Assembly: GCA_039178805.1 (NCBI GenBank)
Contig: JBCDFC010000031.1
Span: 1-27,480 of the forward strand
DNA from: Thermohalobaculum sp039178805
GTDB lineage: Bacteria > Pseudomonadota > Alphaproteobacteria > Rhodobacterales > Rhodobacteraceae
Direction: 5' to 3'
DNA: 27,480 nt
A program made the position numbers and the translations under genes. The notes under the pieces are model-generated. The model was not told the DNA's origin. It made no database searches and was given only the letters and a program-made list of their open reading frames with translations. The number at the start of each line of letters is the position of its first letter. Position 1 is the first letter of the stretch. Positions 15,219 through 22,962 of the stretch are shown piece after piece.

Positions 15219-15849
15219 CCCGACACTGACTGGTGCGCGCAGGCCCGTCGGCTGAGCCTCGCTTACGATCGGGCCCCACTACCCTAGACGATCAGCGCGG
15301 CCCCGAAGCGCGTTCGGCGGGCGTTGAACTCGTGGTTCGGCCGAGGCACGAGGTTCCGTCATTGCCGGGCTTGACCCGGCAATCCAGCGCGCAGGTCCGT
15401 CATAGCCCAACTTGCACGCCTCTGCTGCACCTCGCAGGCCCAGCGACCGCTGTCCGATGTCGCAAGTGCACAGCCCCTCTCTCGCGGCCAGACACCCGCT
15501 GACAATCCGCCACCGCCCTCTCTCTCTGGGCGCATTCTGCCTAGCCCGAACGCAGTTTCTCCAGATTGGGACAGGTCGCATTCGCGTGATCCCCCCACAC
15601 TCGACACGCAACCACTCCGGATTGATTCTTGTGCAGCGCAAAACAACCGGAGGCTGATTCGCCGCTAACGTTTCAAACCGGGACGGGGAGCAATTGACTC
15701 TACCACTAGATGATGCGGACAACCGTCAGTTGTTCAACAATCGCCCAAAAATTAGACAATATTTTCGTTTCATTTCGATACAACTTGCAAGTAATCAAAT
15801 TTATTCGCCATCATTTCTCCACAAGTAAGGCGTAATGGTGGAGTAATCG
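15219..15849. other. Long intergenic region with a REP-like palindrome and an AT-rich leader
   Basis: No gene is supported in about 630 bp. The left part carries a REP-like palindrome (15357-15386). From about 15690 the composition turns clearly AT-rich up to the next start codon, unlike the rest of the window, which suggests a promoter/leader of the downstream VPLPA-CTERM gene. Within it are a perfect 10-bp palindrome, ACTTGCAAGT (15783-15792), and a weak promoter-like pair, TAGACA (15753-15758) and GATACA (15777-15782), 18 bp apart. A minus-strand open frame at 15279-15722 reads through the palindrome and has no protein-like features. Confidence 0.5.
15357..15386. repeat. REP-like palindrome, single copy
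   Basis: ATTGCCGGG (15361-15369), loop CTTGA, CCCGGCAAT (15375-15383), flanked by CGTC and CCA. It has the same design as the elements at 23982-24206 and 26288-26373. Confidence 0.85.
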
Positions 15850-16629
15850 ATGGCGCTCTTGCGGTCGACTGTAGTATTATTTGGCGTGATATGTTCCTCA
15901 ATGGCGCATGCTATAATCATCGATTTCGAAGATCTTCCCACATCAACAGCACCATTTTCACCACTGACGAGTTTCACGGAGAACGGCTTCACATTCGACC
16001 TGAGCTTTACAGGAAGCAATTTGGGCCCGGCAATCTTCGATACACGTTGCGCGCCCTTCTCGCTCGTCCAATCCGACACATCCGCGGCGAATGCGTTGTG
16101 CAACGGGGACTCGGATCTCGTTTCACCGACGCAACCGGCCGATGAGGCGGATGACGTCGACTTCGAAGGGATCGCGGGCCAGGTGCTCATCCTGCAGGAA
16201 GACGACGCCGAAATACCGGACGACGATGGCGATGGCGGCACGATCACCTTCACCTCGGGCGCTGGCAACCTGCCCTTCTTCCTGAACGCGTTCTGGGCGA
16301 TCGATGACGAAGAGATCGTGCTCAGCGCTGGCGGGCTGATGGCGACCGTCGACAACCCGTCCAACAACGACGTCGGTCAGGGCATCCTGTCCAGCCCCGT
16401 ACGGATCAACCCTGGCGACAGCTTCTCGGTTACCTTTGAAAGCTCGGGCGCCATCGACGGCATCTCCATCACACCCGTCCCGATCCCGGCATCGGCTCTC
16501 TTCCTGCTCGGCGGCCTCGGCGGCCTGGCCGTCCTCCGCCATCGCAACAAAGATCGGCGCAACAAAGACTGGCGCAACAAGGTCTGGCGCAACAAGGAAC
16601 ACCGCAAGGACGCACCCCTGGCGGTCTAG
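15850..16629 (+). CDS. VPLPA-CTERM protein with an extra repetitive basic tail (259 aa)
   Basis: The ATG at 15850 has GGTGGAG upstream. A short signal peptide (hydrophobic to CSSMAHA, about residue 21) leads into IIIDFEDLP, a start seen in many PEP-CTERM beta-rich proteins. Two Cys (in DTRCAPF and ANALCNGD) could form a disulfide after export. The middle is acidic (EDDAEIPDDDGDGG). The sorting signal is VPIPASALFLLGGLGGLAVL followed by RHRNK (residues 210-234). Unlike the other two family members here, the chain does not stop after the basic cluster but continues 25 residues, through a RNKDR/RNKDW/RNKVW/RNKEH repeat ending DAPLAV, encoded by a 15-bp tandem repeat. Function of the cargo domain is unknown; surface or matrix location is inferred from the sorting signal. 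Confidence 0.85.
   Translation: MALLRSTVVLFGVICSSMAHAIIIDFEDLPTSTAPFSPLTSFTENGFTFDLSFTGSNLGPAIFDTRCAPFSLVQSDTSAANALCNGDSDLVSPTQPADEADDVDFEGIAGQVLILQEDDAEIPDDDGDGGTITFTSGAGNLPFFLNAFWAIDDEEIVLSAGGLMATVDNPSNNDVGQGILSSPVRINPGDSFSVTFESSGAIDGISITPVPIPASALFLLGGLGGLAVLRHRNKDRRNKDWRNKVWRNKEHRKDAPLAV
16543..16602 (+). repeat. 15-bp tandem repeat at the end of the VPLPA-CTERM gene
   Basis: Four units begin CGCAACAA: 16543-16557, 16558-16572, 16573-16587 and a diverged 16588-16602. They encode RNKDR, RNKDW, RNKVW and RNKEH in frame. Unit length is a multiple of three, so copy-number change would not shift the frame. Confidence 0.9.
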
Positions 16630-16707
16630 AGATCGGCGTGCGGACATTTCCGCCGGACGCCGACCGCGACGCTCCCACACCACACACACCAGGAGTCGCG
16701 GCAACGG

Positions 16708-16732
16708 CACCGCTCCCGTAACGGGGGCGGTG
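16708..16732. other. GC-rich hairpin in the gap leader
   Basis: CACCGCTCCCG (16708-16718) pairs with CGGGGGCGGTG (16722-16732) as 11 bp including one T-G pair, loop TAA. It has no T-tract. It lies 78 bp after the VPLPA-CTERM stop and 105 bp before gap, and could be a weak terminator or leader element. Confidence 0.45.
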
Positions 16733-16837
16733 TCGAACGTTCTGCGTCCTCAATCCGTTGCGTTGACCGACGCCAAGGTCCATACCGCGCCCGAACGCAC
16801 GCCCCACCGCTGCACCTGCACAAAGAGGAGAGAGAGC

Positions 16838-17839
16838 ATGGCCGTAAAGGTTGCCATCAATGGCTTCGGTCGCATCGGGCGCAATGTGCTGCGCGCCATC
16901 GTCGAGAACGGTCGCACCGACGTCGAGGTCGTGGCCATCAACGATCTCGGCCCGGTCGAGACCAACGCCCATCTGATGCGCTACGACAGCGTCCATGGCC
17001 GTTTCCCGGGCACGGTGACGGTGAGCGGCGACACGATCGATGTGGGCCGCGGCCCGATCCGCGTCACGGCCGAGCGGGATCCCAAGGCCCTGCCCTGGGG
17101 CGATGTCGACATCGCGCTCGAGTGCACCGGCATCTTCGCGACGAGGGAGAAGGCGGCCACACATCTCGAGAACGGCTCGAAGCGCGTGCTCGTCTCGGCC
17201 CCGGCCTCGGGTGCGGACAAGACCGTGGTCTTTGGCGTGAACCATCAGACGCTGACGGCCGAGGACAAGGTCGTCTCCAACGCCTCCTGCACCACCAACT
17301 GCCTCGGCCCCGTCGCCCATGTGCTGCATCAGACGATCGGGATCCGTCAGGGCTTTATGACCACGATCCACAGCTATACGGGCGATCAGCCGACGCTCGA
17401 TACGATGCACAAAGACCTCTACCGTGCGCGTGCTGCCGCAATGTCGATGATCCCCACCTCGACCGGCGCTGCCAAGGCCGTCGGTCTGGTGCTGCCGGAG
17501 CTCAACGGCAGGCTCGACGGGGTTGCGATCCGCGTGCCGACACCGAACGTCTCCGTCGTCGACTTCAAGTTCGTGGCGGAGAAGGAGACGAGCGTCGAGG
17601 AGATCAACGAAGCCGTCCGGGCCGCGGCGGGTCAGGAGCTGAAGGGCGTCCTCGGCTTCACGGATGAGAAGCTCGTCTCGATGGATCTCAACCACGACCC
17701 TCATTCCTCGATCTTCCATATGGATCAGACCAAGGTCATGGACGGCACGCTCTGCCGCGTGATGAGCTGGTACGACAACGAGTGGGGCTTCTCCTGCCGC
17801 ATGGCCGATACCGCCGTCGCCATGGCGGGCCACATCTAG
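16838..17839 (+). CDS. gap: Glyceraldehyde-3-phosphate dehydrogenase (type I)
   Basis: A 333-residue GAPDH, interconverting glyceraldehyde-3-phosphate and 1,3-bisphosphoglycerate with NAD(P). The Rossmann start is VAINGFGRIGRNVLRA (5-20). NDLG (35-38) is at the cofactor-ribose position, so cofactor choice is open. The active site is SNASCTTNCLGP with Cys151, followed by TTIHSYTGDQ. The C-terminal block is WYDNEWGFSCRM. The ATG at 16838 has an excellent AGAGGAGAGAGAGC ribosome site; the frame is open far upstream (16436) but that part overlaps the VPLPA-CTERM gene. A small zinc-ribbon gene starts 7 bases after the stop. Confidence 0.97.
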   Translation: MAVKVAINGFGRIGRNVLRAIVENGRTDVEVVAINDLGPVETNAHLMRYDSVHGRFPGTVTVSGDTIDVGRGPIRVTAERDPKALPWGDVDIALECTGIFATREKAATHLENGSKRVLVSAPASGADKTVVFGVNHQTLTAEDKVVSNASCTTNCLGPVAHVLHQTIGIRQGFMTTIHSYTGDQPTLDTMHKDLYRARAAAMSMIPTSTGAAKAVGLVLPELNGRLDGVAIRVPTPNVSVVDFKFVAEKETSVEEINEAVRAAAGQELKGVLGFTDEKLVSMDLNHDPHSSIFHMDQTKVMDGTLCRVMSWYDNEWGFSCRMADTAVAMAGHI

Positions 17840-17846
17840 CCACGCA

Positions 17847-18143
17847 ATGGCTGGCCCGGCAGATCGCGACCTCGCCGCGCTCTTCGCCGCGGCCCTGCCC
17901 GATCATCGCTGCCGCATCTGCGGCGGCGATGACTTTACGATTGTGCCGCCACGCAGCGATGTGCCTCAGACTAGGGGCTTTGCCGAAGGTCAGACCGCAT
18001 TTCAGCATGAAAGCCCAGAGGCAGAGACCGACCCGCTAGACTTCGCCACTTCGGACAGCGCCGAACTCGTCTGTGAGAGCTGTGGGTTCACCGAACGCTT
18101 TTTTATCCCTTTCCTGAGACGTAGGGCACAGGCACGTGGCTAA
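17847..18143 (+). CDS. Small zinc-ribbon protein (98 aa)
   Basis: The ATG at 17847 lies 7 bases after the gap stop with no separate ribosome site, so it is probably read from the gap transcript. Two CxxC knuckles, Cys22-x2-Cys25 (CRICGG) and Cys76-x2-Cys79 (CESCGF), are separated by about 50 residues and suggest one zinc site. The C-terminus is hydrophobic-aromatic and basic (FTERFFIPFLRRRAQARG). No family name was recognised. The pattern resembles DUF-type zinc ribbons of unknown role. The next gene overlaps its end by 8 bases. Confidence 0.75.
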   Translation: MAGPADRDLAALFAAALPDHRCRICGGDDFTIVPPRSDVPQTRGFAEGQTAFQHESPEAETDPLDFATSDSAELVCESCGFTERFFIPFLRRRAQARG

Positions 18144-18414
18144 ATTCAAGCTGCATCAAGGTGGTAGGGGCAACGGCCCAGAGGACCCAATGCTGGAAGC
18201 GCGCGTTGCCAGACTTGAGGAAGACGTGAAAGAGATCAAAGTCGAGGTCAAAGGCCTTCGTGCCGATCTCGGCGACTTGAAGACCGTCATCGCCCGGATC
18301 GAGGGCAAGCTGGACCGGACTGCGGATGCCACACAGCTTTGGCGTATGGTCATCGGGACCTGGATCGCAGGCGCCGTTGTAGTGGCACTCGTCTCCCGCC
18401 TTCTGGCCCCCTAA
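18136..18414 (+). CDS. Small coiled-coil protein with C-terminal membrane anchor (92 aa)
   Basis: It begins at a GTG at 18136 that overlaps the end of the zinc-ribbon gene by 8 bases, indicating translational coupling. After a short Gly-rich head comes the coiled coil MLEARVARLEEDVKEIKVEV (19-38), continuing through RADLGDLKTVIARIEGKLDR (42-61), then a single membrane segment (about 71-90, VIGTWIAGAVVVALVSRLL). The layout resembles small XhlA-like or other tail-anchored coiled-coil proteins; no exact family was identified. The coiled coil probably faces the cytosol and oligomerises. Confidence 0.75.
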   Translation: MAKFKLHQGGRGNGPEDPMLEARVARLEEDVKEIKVEVKGLRADLGDLKTVIARIEGKLDRTADATQLWRMVIGTWIAGAVVVALVSRLLAP

Positions 18415-18579
18415 AGCCCGCATCCAACCGAAGCCTGGGCGATCGGTGGAATCTGCAAGACCGGTATTCCCGGAGGCGTTTGCCTTGTGCCGCCCCGGTC
18501 CAGCGACTAGCTGCCTGCGCACGGAACCGGCGGTTGTGCCGGGGACAAGCTTGGGCGCGCAGTCAAAGGATAGACGACG

Positions 18580-19158
18580 ATGAAAGACCTGAACGCCCCC
18601 CTCCGCCCGGCAACGGCCGCGGACGGGCCCGCGCTTGCTGATTTCATCCATGCCGCTAGCGAGGGCCTCGCATTCTACACCTGGACCAAGAACGCCGAAC
18701 CCGGCGAGGACCCATGGCAGCGTGGGATCGCCCGTCAGGCGGCGACGGCGGAGAAATGGGTTATCGCCGAGGAAAACGGCACCGCCGTCGCAGGCCTCCG
18801 CGGTGAGCTGCTGCCGGAAGAGCCGGAACCTATCGGCGACGATTTCGAGCCGACCTTCCGACCGCTGCAGGAGCTCGAGAACGCGGCCCCCGGCACCTGG
18901 TATGTCCATGTTCTCGCAACGCGGGAGGATAGGCGCGGTCAGGGCTGGGGCAGCAGGCTCTTGACCCTGGCCGAAGAGATCGCGCGCGGCATGGCGGCCC
19001 CTGCCCTCTCGATCATCGTCGCCGACAACAATGCCGGTGCCCGACGCCTCTACGAACGCTTCGGCTTTCGCGAGGTCGAGAGCCGTCCGATGGTCAAAGG
19101 CGCGTGGCAAAGCCCGGGTCGGAACTGGATCCTGATGCTGAAGCCACTCGCCGACTGA
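18580..19158 (+). CDS. GNAT family N-acetyltransferase
   Basis: A 192-residue GNAT enzyme transferring an acetyl group from acetyl-CoA to an unknown amine. Motif A is ATREDRRGQGWGSRLL (113-128), with the Arg-Gly-Gln-Gly-Trp-Gly pyrophosphate loop at 119-124. Motif B is VADNNAGARRLYERFGF (147-163). The N-terminal half starts with the usual LRPATAADGPALADFI. The ATG at 18580 has AGGA upstream. It is separated from its left neighbour by 165 bp with no recognisable feature and closed by a hairpin on the right, so it may be monocistronic. Substrate unknown. Confidence 0.9.
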   Translation: MKDLNAPLRPATAADGPALADFIHAASEGLAFYTWTKNAEPGEDPWQRGIARQAATAEKWVIAEENGTAVAGLRGELLPEEPEPIGDDFEPTFRPLQELENAAPGTWYVHVLATREDRRGQGWGSRLLTLAEEIARGMAAPALSIIVADNNAGARRLYERFGFREVESRPMVKGAWQSPGRNWILMLKPLAD

Positions 19159-19166
19159 CGCTGAAC

Positions 19167-19196
19167 GGCCAGCGCGCTCATGCCGGCGCGCTGGCC
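19167..19196 (+). terminator. Hairpin after the GNAT gene
   Basis: GGCCAGCGCGC (19167-19177) pairs perfectly with GCGCGCTGGCC (19186-19196), loop of 8 bases, starting 8 bases after the stop. It is followed by C-runs rather than T, so termination is likely but not proven. Confidence 0.65.
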
Positions 19197-19298
19197 CCCA
19201 CCCTGGCCCCCGCCCTGCCCTAGAGCTTGGCCCTCCTTGACTGCATCGCCACGGCCCTCGCAAAGAGAGAGCGGTGAAGCAGTCGGAAGGGCGCGGCG

Positions 19299-20504
19299 AT
19301 GGGCTTTCGAACACTCGATGACCTGGAGCTGCGGGGGAAACGCGTTCTGATCCGCTGCGATCTGAACGTGCCGATGAGGGATGGCGCGGTGGCCGATGAC
19401 ACCCGAATCCGCGCCCATGTCCCCACCATCGCCGAGGTCATGCACAAGGGCGGCCTGCCCATCATCCTGGCCCATTTCGGCAGGCCGAAGGGCAAGCCCG
19501 TGGCGGAGATGTCGATCGGCCAAGTCGCGGATGCGCTGCAGGCGGCGCTGGCTGAGGCAGCCAATGATCCCAATGTATTCGTTGCGCCGGACTGTATCGG
19601 ACCGCTCGCCGAGGAAGCGGCCGAACGCTTGGGGCCCGGCCAAGTTCTCCTTCTCGAGAACACGCGTTTTCACGCAGGAGAGGAGGCGAACGATCCCGAC
19701 TTCGCGACAGCCCTCGCCGCGATCGGCGATCTCTTTGTGAACGACGCCTTCTCCGCCGCCCATCGTGCCCATGCCTCGACCGAGGGGCTGGCGCATCGAC
19801 TGCCGGCGGCGGCCGGGCGGCTGATGCAGGCGGAGCTCGAAGCGCTGGAGAAGGCCCTCGGCGATCCGGAACGGCCCGTGATCGCGGTCGTCGGCGGCGC
19901 CAAAGTGTCGACCAAGCTCGATCTCCTTGGCAACCTCATCGGCCGGGTCGATCAGATCGTGATCGGCGGCGGCATGGCCAACACCTTCCTCGCAGCGGAG
20001 GGAAAACCGGTTGGCAAGTCCCTCTGCGAACACGATCTTTTGGAAACAGCCCGTGATATTGCGGGCCGCGCCGCCGAGGGCGGTTGCGAGATCGTGTTGC
20101 CGAGCGATGTGGTCGTGGCCCGCGAGTTCGCGGCCGGTGCTGCGTCCGAGATCGTCGCTGCCGACGCGTGCCCAGAGGATGCCATGATCCTCGATGCCGG
20201 CCCTGCCGCAGTCGAGGCGATCAAGGAACGCTTCGGCGCGGCGCGCACCCTCGTCTGGAACGGCCCCCTCGGCGCCTTCGAGATTGAACCCTTCAACGCG
20301 GCAACGGATGCGGCGGCGCTTGCTGCGGCCGAGCTGACAGCCTCAGGCAACCTCCTTTCGGTGGCAGGCGGCGGCGACACGGTGGCCGCACTGAACGCCT
20401 CCGGCGCAGCTGCACGCTTCTCCTATGTCAGCACGGCGGGCGGCGCGTTCTTGGAGTGGATGGAGGGGAAGACCTTGCCGGGCGTGGCCGCGCTCGAGAG
20501 CTGA
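19299..20504 (+). CDS. pgk: Phosphoglycerate kinase
   Basis: A 401-residue PGK, the usual bacterial length, catalysing reversible phosphate transfer between 1,3-bisphosphoglycerate and ADP. Motifs: LIRCDLNVPMRDG (17-29), LAHFGRPKGKP (57-67, substrate-binding His-Phe-Gly-Arg), FVNDAFSAAHRAHAST, the hinge and nucleotide-domain VVGGAKVSTKLDLL, IGGGMANTFL, and the C-terminal GGGDTVAAL with a STAGGAFLE end. The ATG at 19299 has GAAGGGCG upstream. It is preceded by a GNAT gene and a hairpin, and followed by a 667-bp gap holding a large inverted repeat. Confidence 0.97.
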   Translation: MGFRTLDDLELRGKRVLIRCDLNVPMRDGAVADDTRIRAHVPTIAEVMHKGGLPIILAHFGRPKGKPVAEMSIGQVADALQAALAEAANDPNVFVAPDCIGPLAEEAAERLGPGQVLLLENTRFHAGEEANDPDFATALAAIGDLFVNDAFSAAHRAHASTEGLAHRLPAAAGRLMQAELEALEKALGDPERPVIAVVGGAKVSTKLDLLGNLIGRVDQIVIGGGMANTFLAAEGKPVGKSLCEHDLLETARDIAGRAAEGGCEIVLPSDVVVAREFAAGAASEIVAADACPEDAMILDAGPAAVEAIKERFGAARTLVWNGPLGAFEIEPFNAATDAAALAAAELTASGNLLSVAGGGDTVAALNASGAAARFSYVSTAGGAFLEWMEGKTLPGVAALES

Positions 20505-21171
20505 AGCCGGTGCCGGGCGAAGCACGCTCGGTGGCAAGACGGGACCTTCTCTTCGAAATTCGTCATTCTCCGCGACGACTAGGGGCGACCCACGAGGTCT
20601 CTCACAGGACGACACGACGACCTTTCGGGGCGACCTGACGACCAATGCCAACCGCAAGTGAGACGACACGCGAAGCTCCGATCCGGACTGCGCCACTCAA
20701 GAAACTCGGTCTGATCGACGAACCGCTTTCGCGAGCGCCCCGAGACCTTCCGCAGAGGAGTGCTGAGATCGCCGAGCCGGGACGCATTGGCGGCCCTCGG
20801 CCAGGACAGTCGACGTCGGGAACGGTGCTCTCTCCGAGCCCTCCCACGTCAGGATACATTGCAAAACCCTAACGATCGGCGAACGCTGCCTTCTCCGCGG
20901 ACGCAACACCAGGTCAATCTCCGGCAGCGTCGTTAGCTCTTCGTTCGCACGACTCAGGCAATCCTGACGTGGGTGGGGGCGCTCGGGAGCGACTCTTTGG
21001 CGGGCAAATCGCACCACCGACCGGCGGCTCACAGCAGCGCACACAGCCTTTCAACGTCCGCAGGCCCGGCCCTGCACCAATTCTGCGGATGTCCCACAGC
21101 GAAAACCTTCACACTCGCCGCCCGGATCGCTGCATAAGGTGGGCGCGCAAGATCGCCTTAAGGAGAAGACC
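20505..21171. other. 667-bp intergenic region with no supported gene
   Basis: This is an unusually long gap for the window. Short open frames on both strands (for example minus 20697-21044) have no protein-like composition, no ribosome site and no family resemblance. The right end carries a perfect AAGGAG ribosome site for the next gene. The centre holds a large interrupted inverted repeat, listed separately (20827-20990). The left 300 bp show nothing recognisable. Confidence 0.55.
20827..20990. ncRNA. Candidate structured RNA or large inverted-repeat element of unknown type
   Basis: Colinear complementary segments nest over 164 bp: GCTC 20827-20830 with GAGC 20987-20990; CCGAGC 20834-20839 with GCTCGG 20981-20986; CCCACGTCAGGAT 20843-20855 with ATCCTGACGTGGG 20961-20973 (perfect 13 bp); CTAACG 20869-20874 with CGTTAG 20931-20936; CGCTGCC 20884-20890 with GGCAGCG 20923-20929. 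The apical loop is 32 nt, and a large asymmetric bulge lies at 20937-20960. So many ordered pairings are unlikely by chance. Strand, promoter and ends are unknown, and no T-tract flanks it. A 6S-like rod, another small RNA, or a decayed mobile element with long arms are all possible. Confidence 0.5.
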
Positions 21172-22770
21172 ATGACCATCGCCCGTTCCACGGGAGCCTG
21201 CGCGTTCGCCGTCCTCGTCGCCGCAGGCCCGGCACAGACGCGCGCGCAACCAGTTCCGGAAGTCGAGTTCGCACGGCTCCTCAACATCTTCATCGTGCAA
21301 ACCGGTCTGGGTCTTCTCAGAAGCGGCATCGAGCTCACCTATGACGGCGTTTCGTCCGACCCACGGAGCGGCGAGCTCGCCGTTTCGGGTCTGCGCCTGC
21401 GCCCGAAGCTGCCGCACGATACCGGCCGGGACTGCGAGATCGGCATCGCGCGGCTGACGCTCGCCGATGGTGGGCGTTTCGATCGCGTCGATGGGCTGTT
21501 GAGCCTTGGTGGGGTGACCGTGCCCGCGGCCTGCCTTGAGCCTGGGCCCGCAGCCATGGCCTCGACCTTCGGCTATTCGGTCATCGAGGCCGAGAACGTG
21601 GCCATCGAGGTCGCCTATGACTTCGCGAGCTCCGCCCTCACGCTCGACATCGTCGCCAGCGTGGCCCGGGCCGCCGACGTGACCGTGGCGGCGGATTTCG
21701 ACTATTTCTGGCTGCAGGGCGTGGCGCTCGACCAGGAGATGAGCGAGGACGCCGTCGAGGATGCGGAGCCGGTGGCCATTCTGCGCGGCGCCGAGATCAC
21801 GCTGGAAAACCGCGGTCTTTTCGAGGCGCTCGAGCCCCTGATCGGTCAGCAATTGGGCGATCCTGCCGCCGTGCCGGCCCTGGTCCAAGCGGGGCTTATC
21901 CAGGTGCTCTCGGGCGAGGGCACGCGGACGCCTACCGCCGAGGAGTTGGCCTTCGTCGAGGAGCTCTCGGGTGAGGTCGGGCGCTTTGTGGCGGATCGTG
22001 ACCGGCTGGTCGTGACCCTCGCGCCCGAGGCGCCGGTGCGTCTGACGGAGGAGATGTTCGAGGATCCGGCCGCCATCGTCGCGGCCCTCGCGCCGAGTGC
22101 GGGGTCGGCACCCGCCGCGCGGTCGGCGATCCTCGACCCCGCCCTCCTCTCCCAGCTCGGCGAGGATGCGGACGCGCTCGATCCCGCAACGCGGCTGGCG
22201 GTCGGCCGGGCCTTGGTGACAGGCATCGGTGCGCCCCGGGCGCTCGACGCAGGGATCGCGCTCCTCGCCCCGATGGCCGAGGCTGGCGACGGGGCCGCAG
22301 CACTCCTGGTCGCTGAGGCCGCGGCCGCCGCCGGCGAGACCGAAGACGCCTATCGTCACGCGCTCCTCGCTCTCTCCGCCGGAAAGAGCGAAGCGGTGGC
22401 GATTGCCGATAGCATGGAGGCCGGGCTCGATCTCGACACCATCCTCGCCCTTCAGGCGGCGGTCACCGGCACCGTCGCGGCCGATGGGCTGCTCTCGGCC
22501 GGCGATATCGGCGGTATGGCGACGCTCGCGGAGCGGCTGGCGACGGGACATGGGGGCCCGCGGAGCTATGAGAGCGCGCTCTACTGGGCGACGCTCGCAT
22601 CGGCAGGGGGTGACCGGGCGGCGGCAGCGCTCGTCCGCCGGCTCGACAACCGCTTCGCCCGCCGACCGGAGGAAGCAGCGCGCTGGGCCGAGGCGAGCCG
22701 GATCGCCTCGGAGCGAGCGCTCGAGACCTGGGTCGCTGGCGGCCTCGCAGCCCGGGTGAGCGTCGAGTAA
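21172..22770 (+). CDS. Secreted protein with Sel1-like C-terminal repeats (532 aa)
   Basis: The ATG at 21172 has AAGGAG at ideal spacing. The signal peptide (MTIARSTGACAFAVLVAAGP...) ends near TRAQP at about residue 25, so the protein is probably periplasmic. The N-terminal half (about 30-330) is a beta-rich domain I do not recognise, with ELTYDGVSSDPRSGELAVSG and repeated FDYFW/ALDQE-type segments. From about 335 the protein is Ala-rich and helical with Sel1/TPR-like units (ALDAGIALLAPMAEAGDGAA, then SYESALYWATLASAGGDRAA). It lies between pgk and fba on the same strand. No enzymatic motif is visible. Sel1 regions usually mediate protein contacts. Confidence 0.78.
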   Translation: MTIARSTGACAFAVLVAAGPAQTRAQPVPEVEFARLLNIFIVQTGLGLLRSGIELTYDGVSSDPRSGELAVSGLRLRPKLPHDTGRDCEIGIARLTLADGGRFDRVDGLLSLGGVTVPAACLEPGPAAMASTFGYSVIEAENVAIEVAYDFASSALTLDIVASVARAADVTVAADFDYFWLQGVALDQEMSEDAVEDAEPVAILRGAEITLENRGLFEALEPLIGQQLGDPAAVPALVQAGLIQVLSGEGTRTPTAEELAFVEELSGEVGRFVADRDRLVVTLAPEAPVRLTEEMFEDPAAIVAALAPSAGSAPAARSAILDPALLSQLGEDADALDPATRLAVGRALVTGIGAPRALDAGIALLAPMAEAGDGAAALLVAEAAAAAGETEDAYRHALLALSAGKSEAVAIADSMEAGLDLDTILALQAAVTGTVAADGLLSAGDIGGMATLAERLATGHGGPRSYESALYWATLASAGGDRAAAALVRRLDNRFARRPEEAARWAEASRIASERALETWVAGGLAARVSVE

Positions 22771-22962
22771 CGCTTCGAAACCGGCGGCCGGGGCGATCGT
22801 GCGGTCAGGGACACTGGAACCGTGCCCCACGGCACAAACCTACCGCCGACCCCTTCCCGTCGCGCTTGCGCCTGGTGGAAGGGGTCGGCGCTTGCCCTTC
22901 ATCCCGCCCCGCGCTACCGGAGGCGCCGAGACCGCAAGGCCACCAAGGGGAGAGCCCACGTC

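Noticed and set aside
15279..15722. Minus-strand frame of 147 codons in the long gap
   Set aside because: It reads through the REP-like palindrome (giving a WIAGSSPAM-type stretch typical of such repeats), has no ribosome site and no protein-like composition.
20905..20935. Possible SRP RNA (4.5S) motif
   Set aside because: CCAGGTCAATCTCCGGCAGC only loosely recalls the conserved apical motif of bacterial SRP RNA; the required GGAAGG-AGCAG spacing is missing.
20697..21044. Minus-strand frame of 115 codons between pgk and the Sel1-like gene
   Set aside because: Arg-rich, no family resemblance, and it runs through the large inverted repeat; more likely non-coding. A decayed transposase was considered but no motif supports it.
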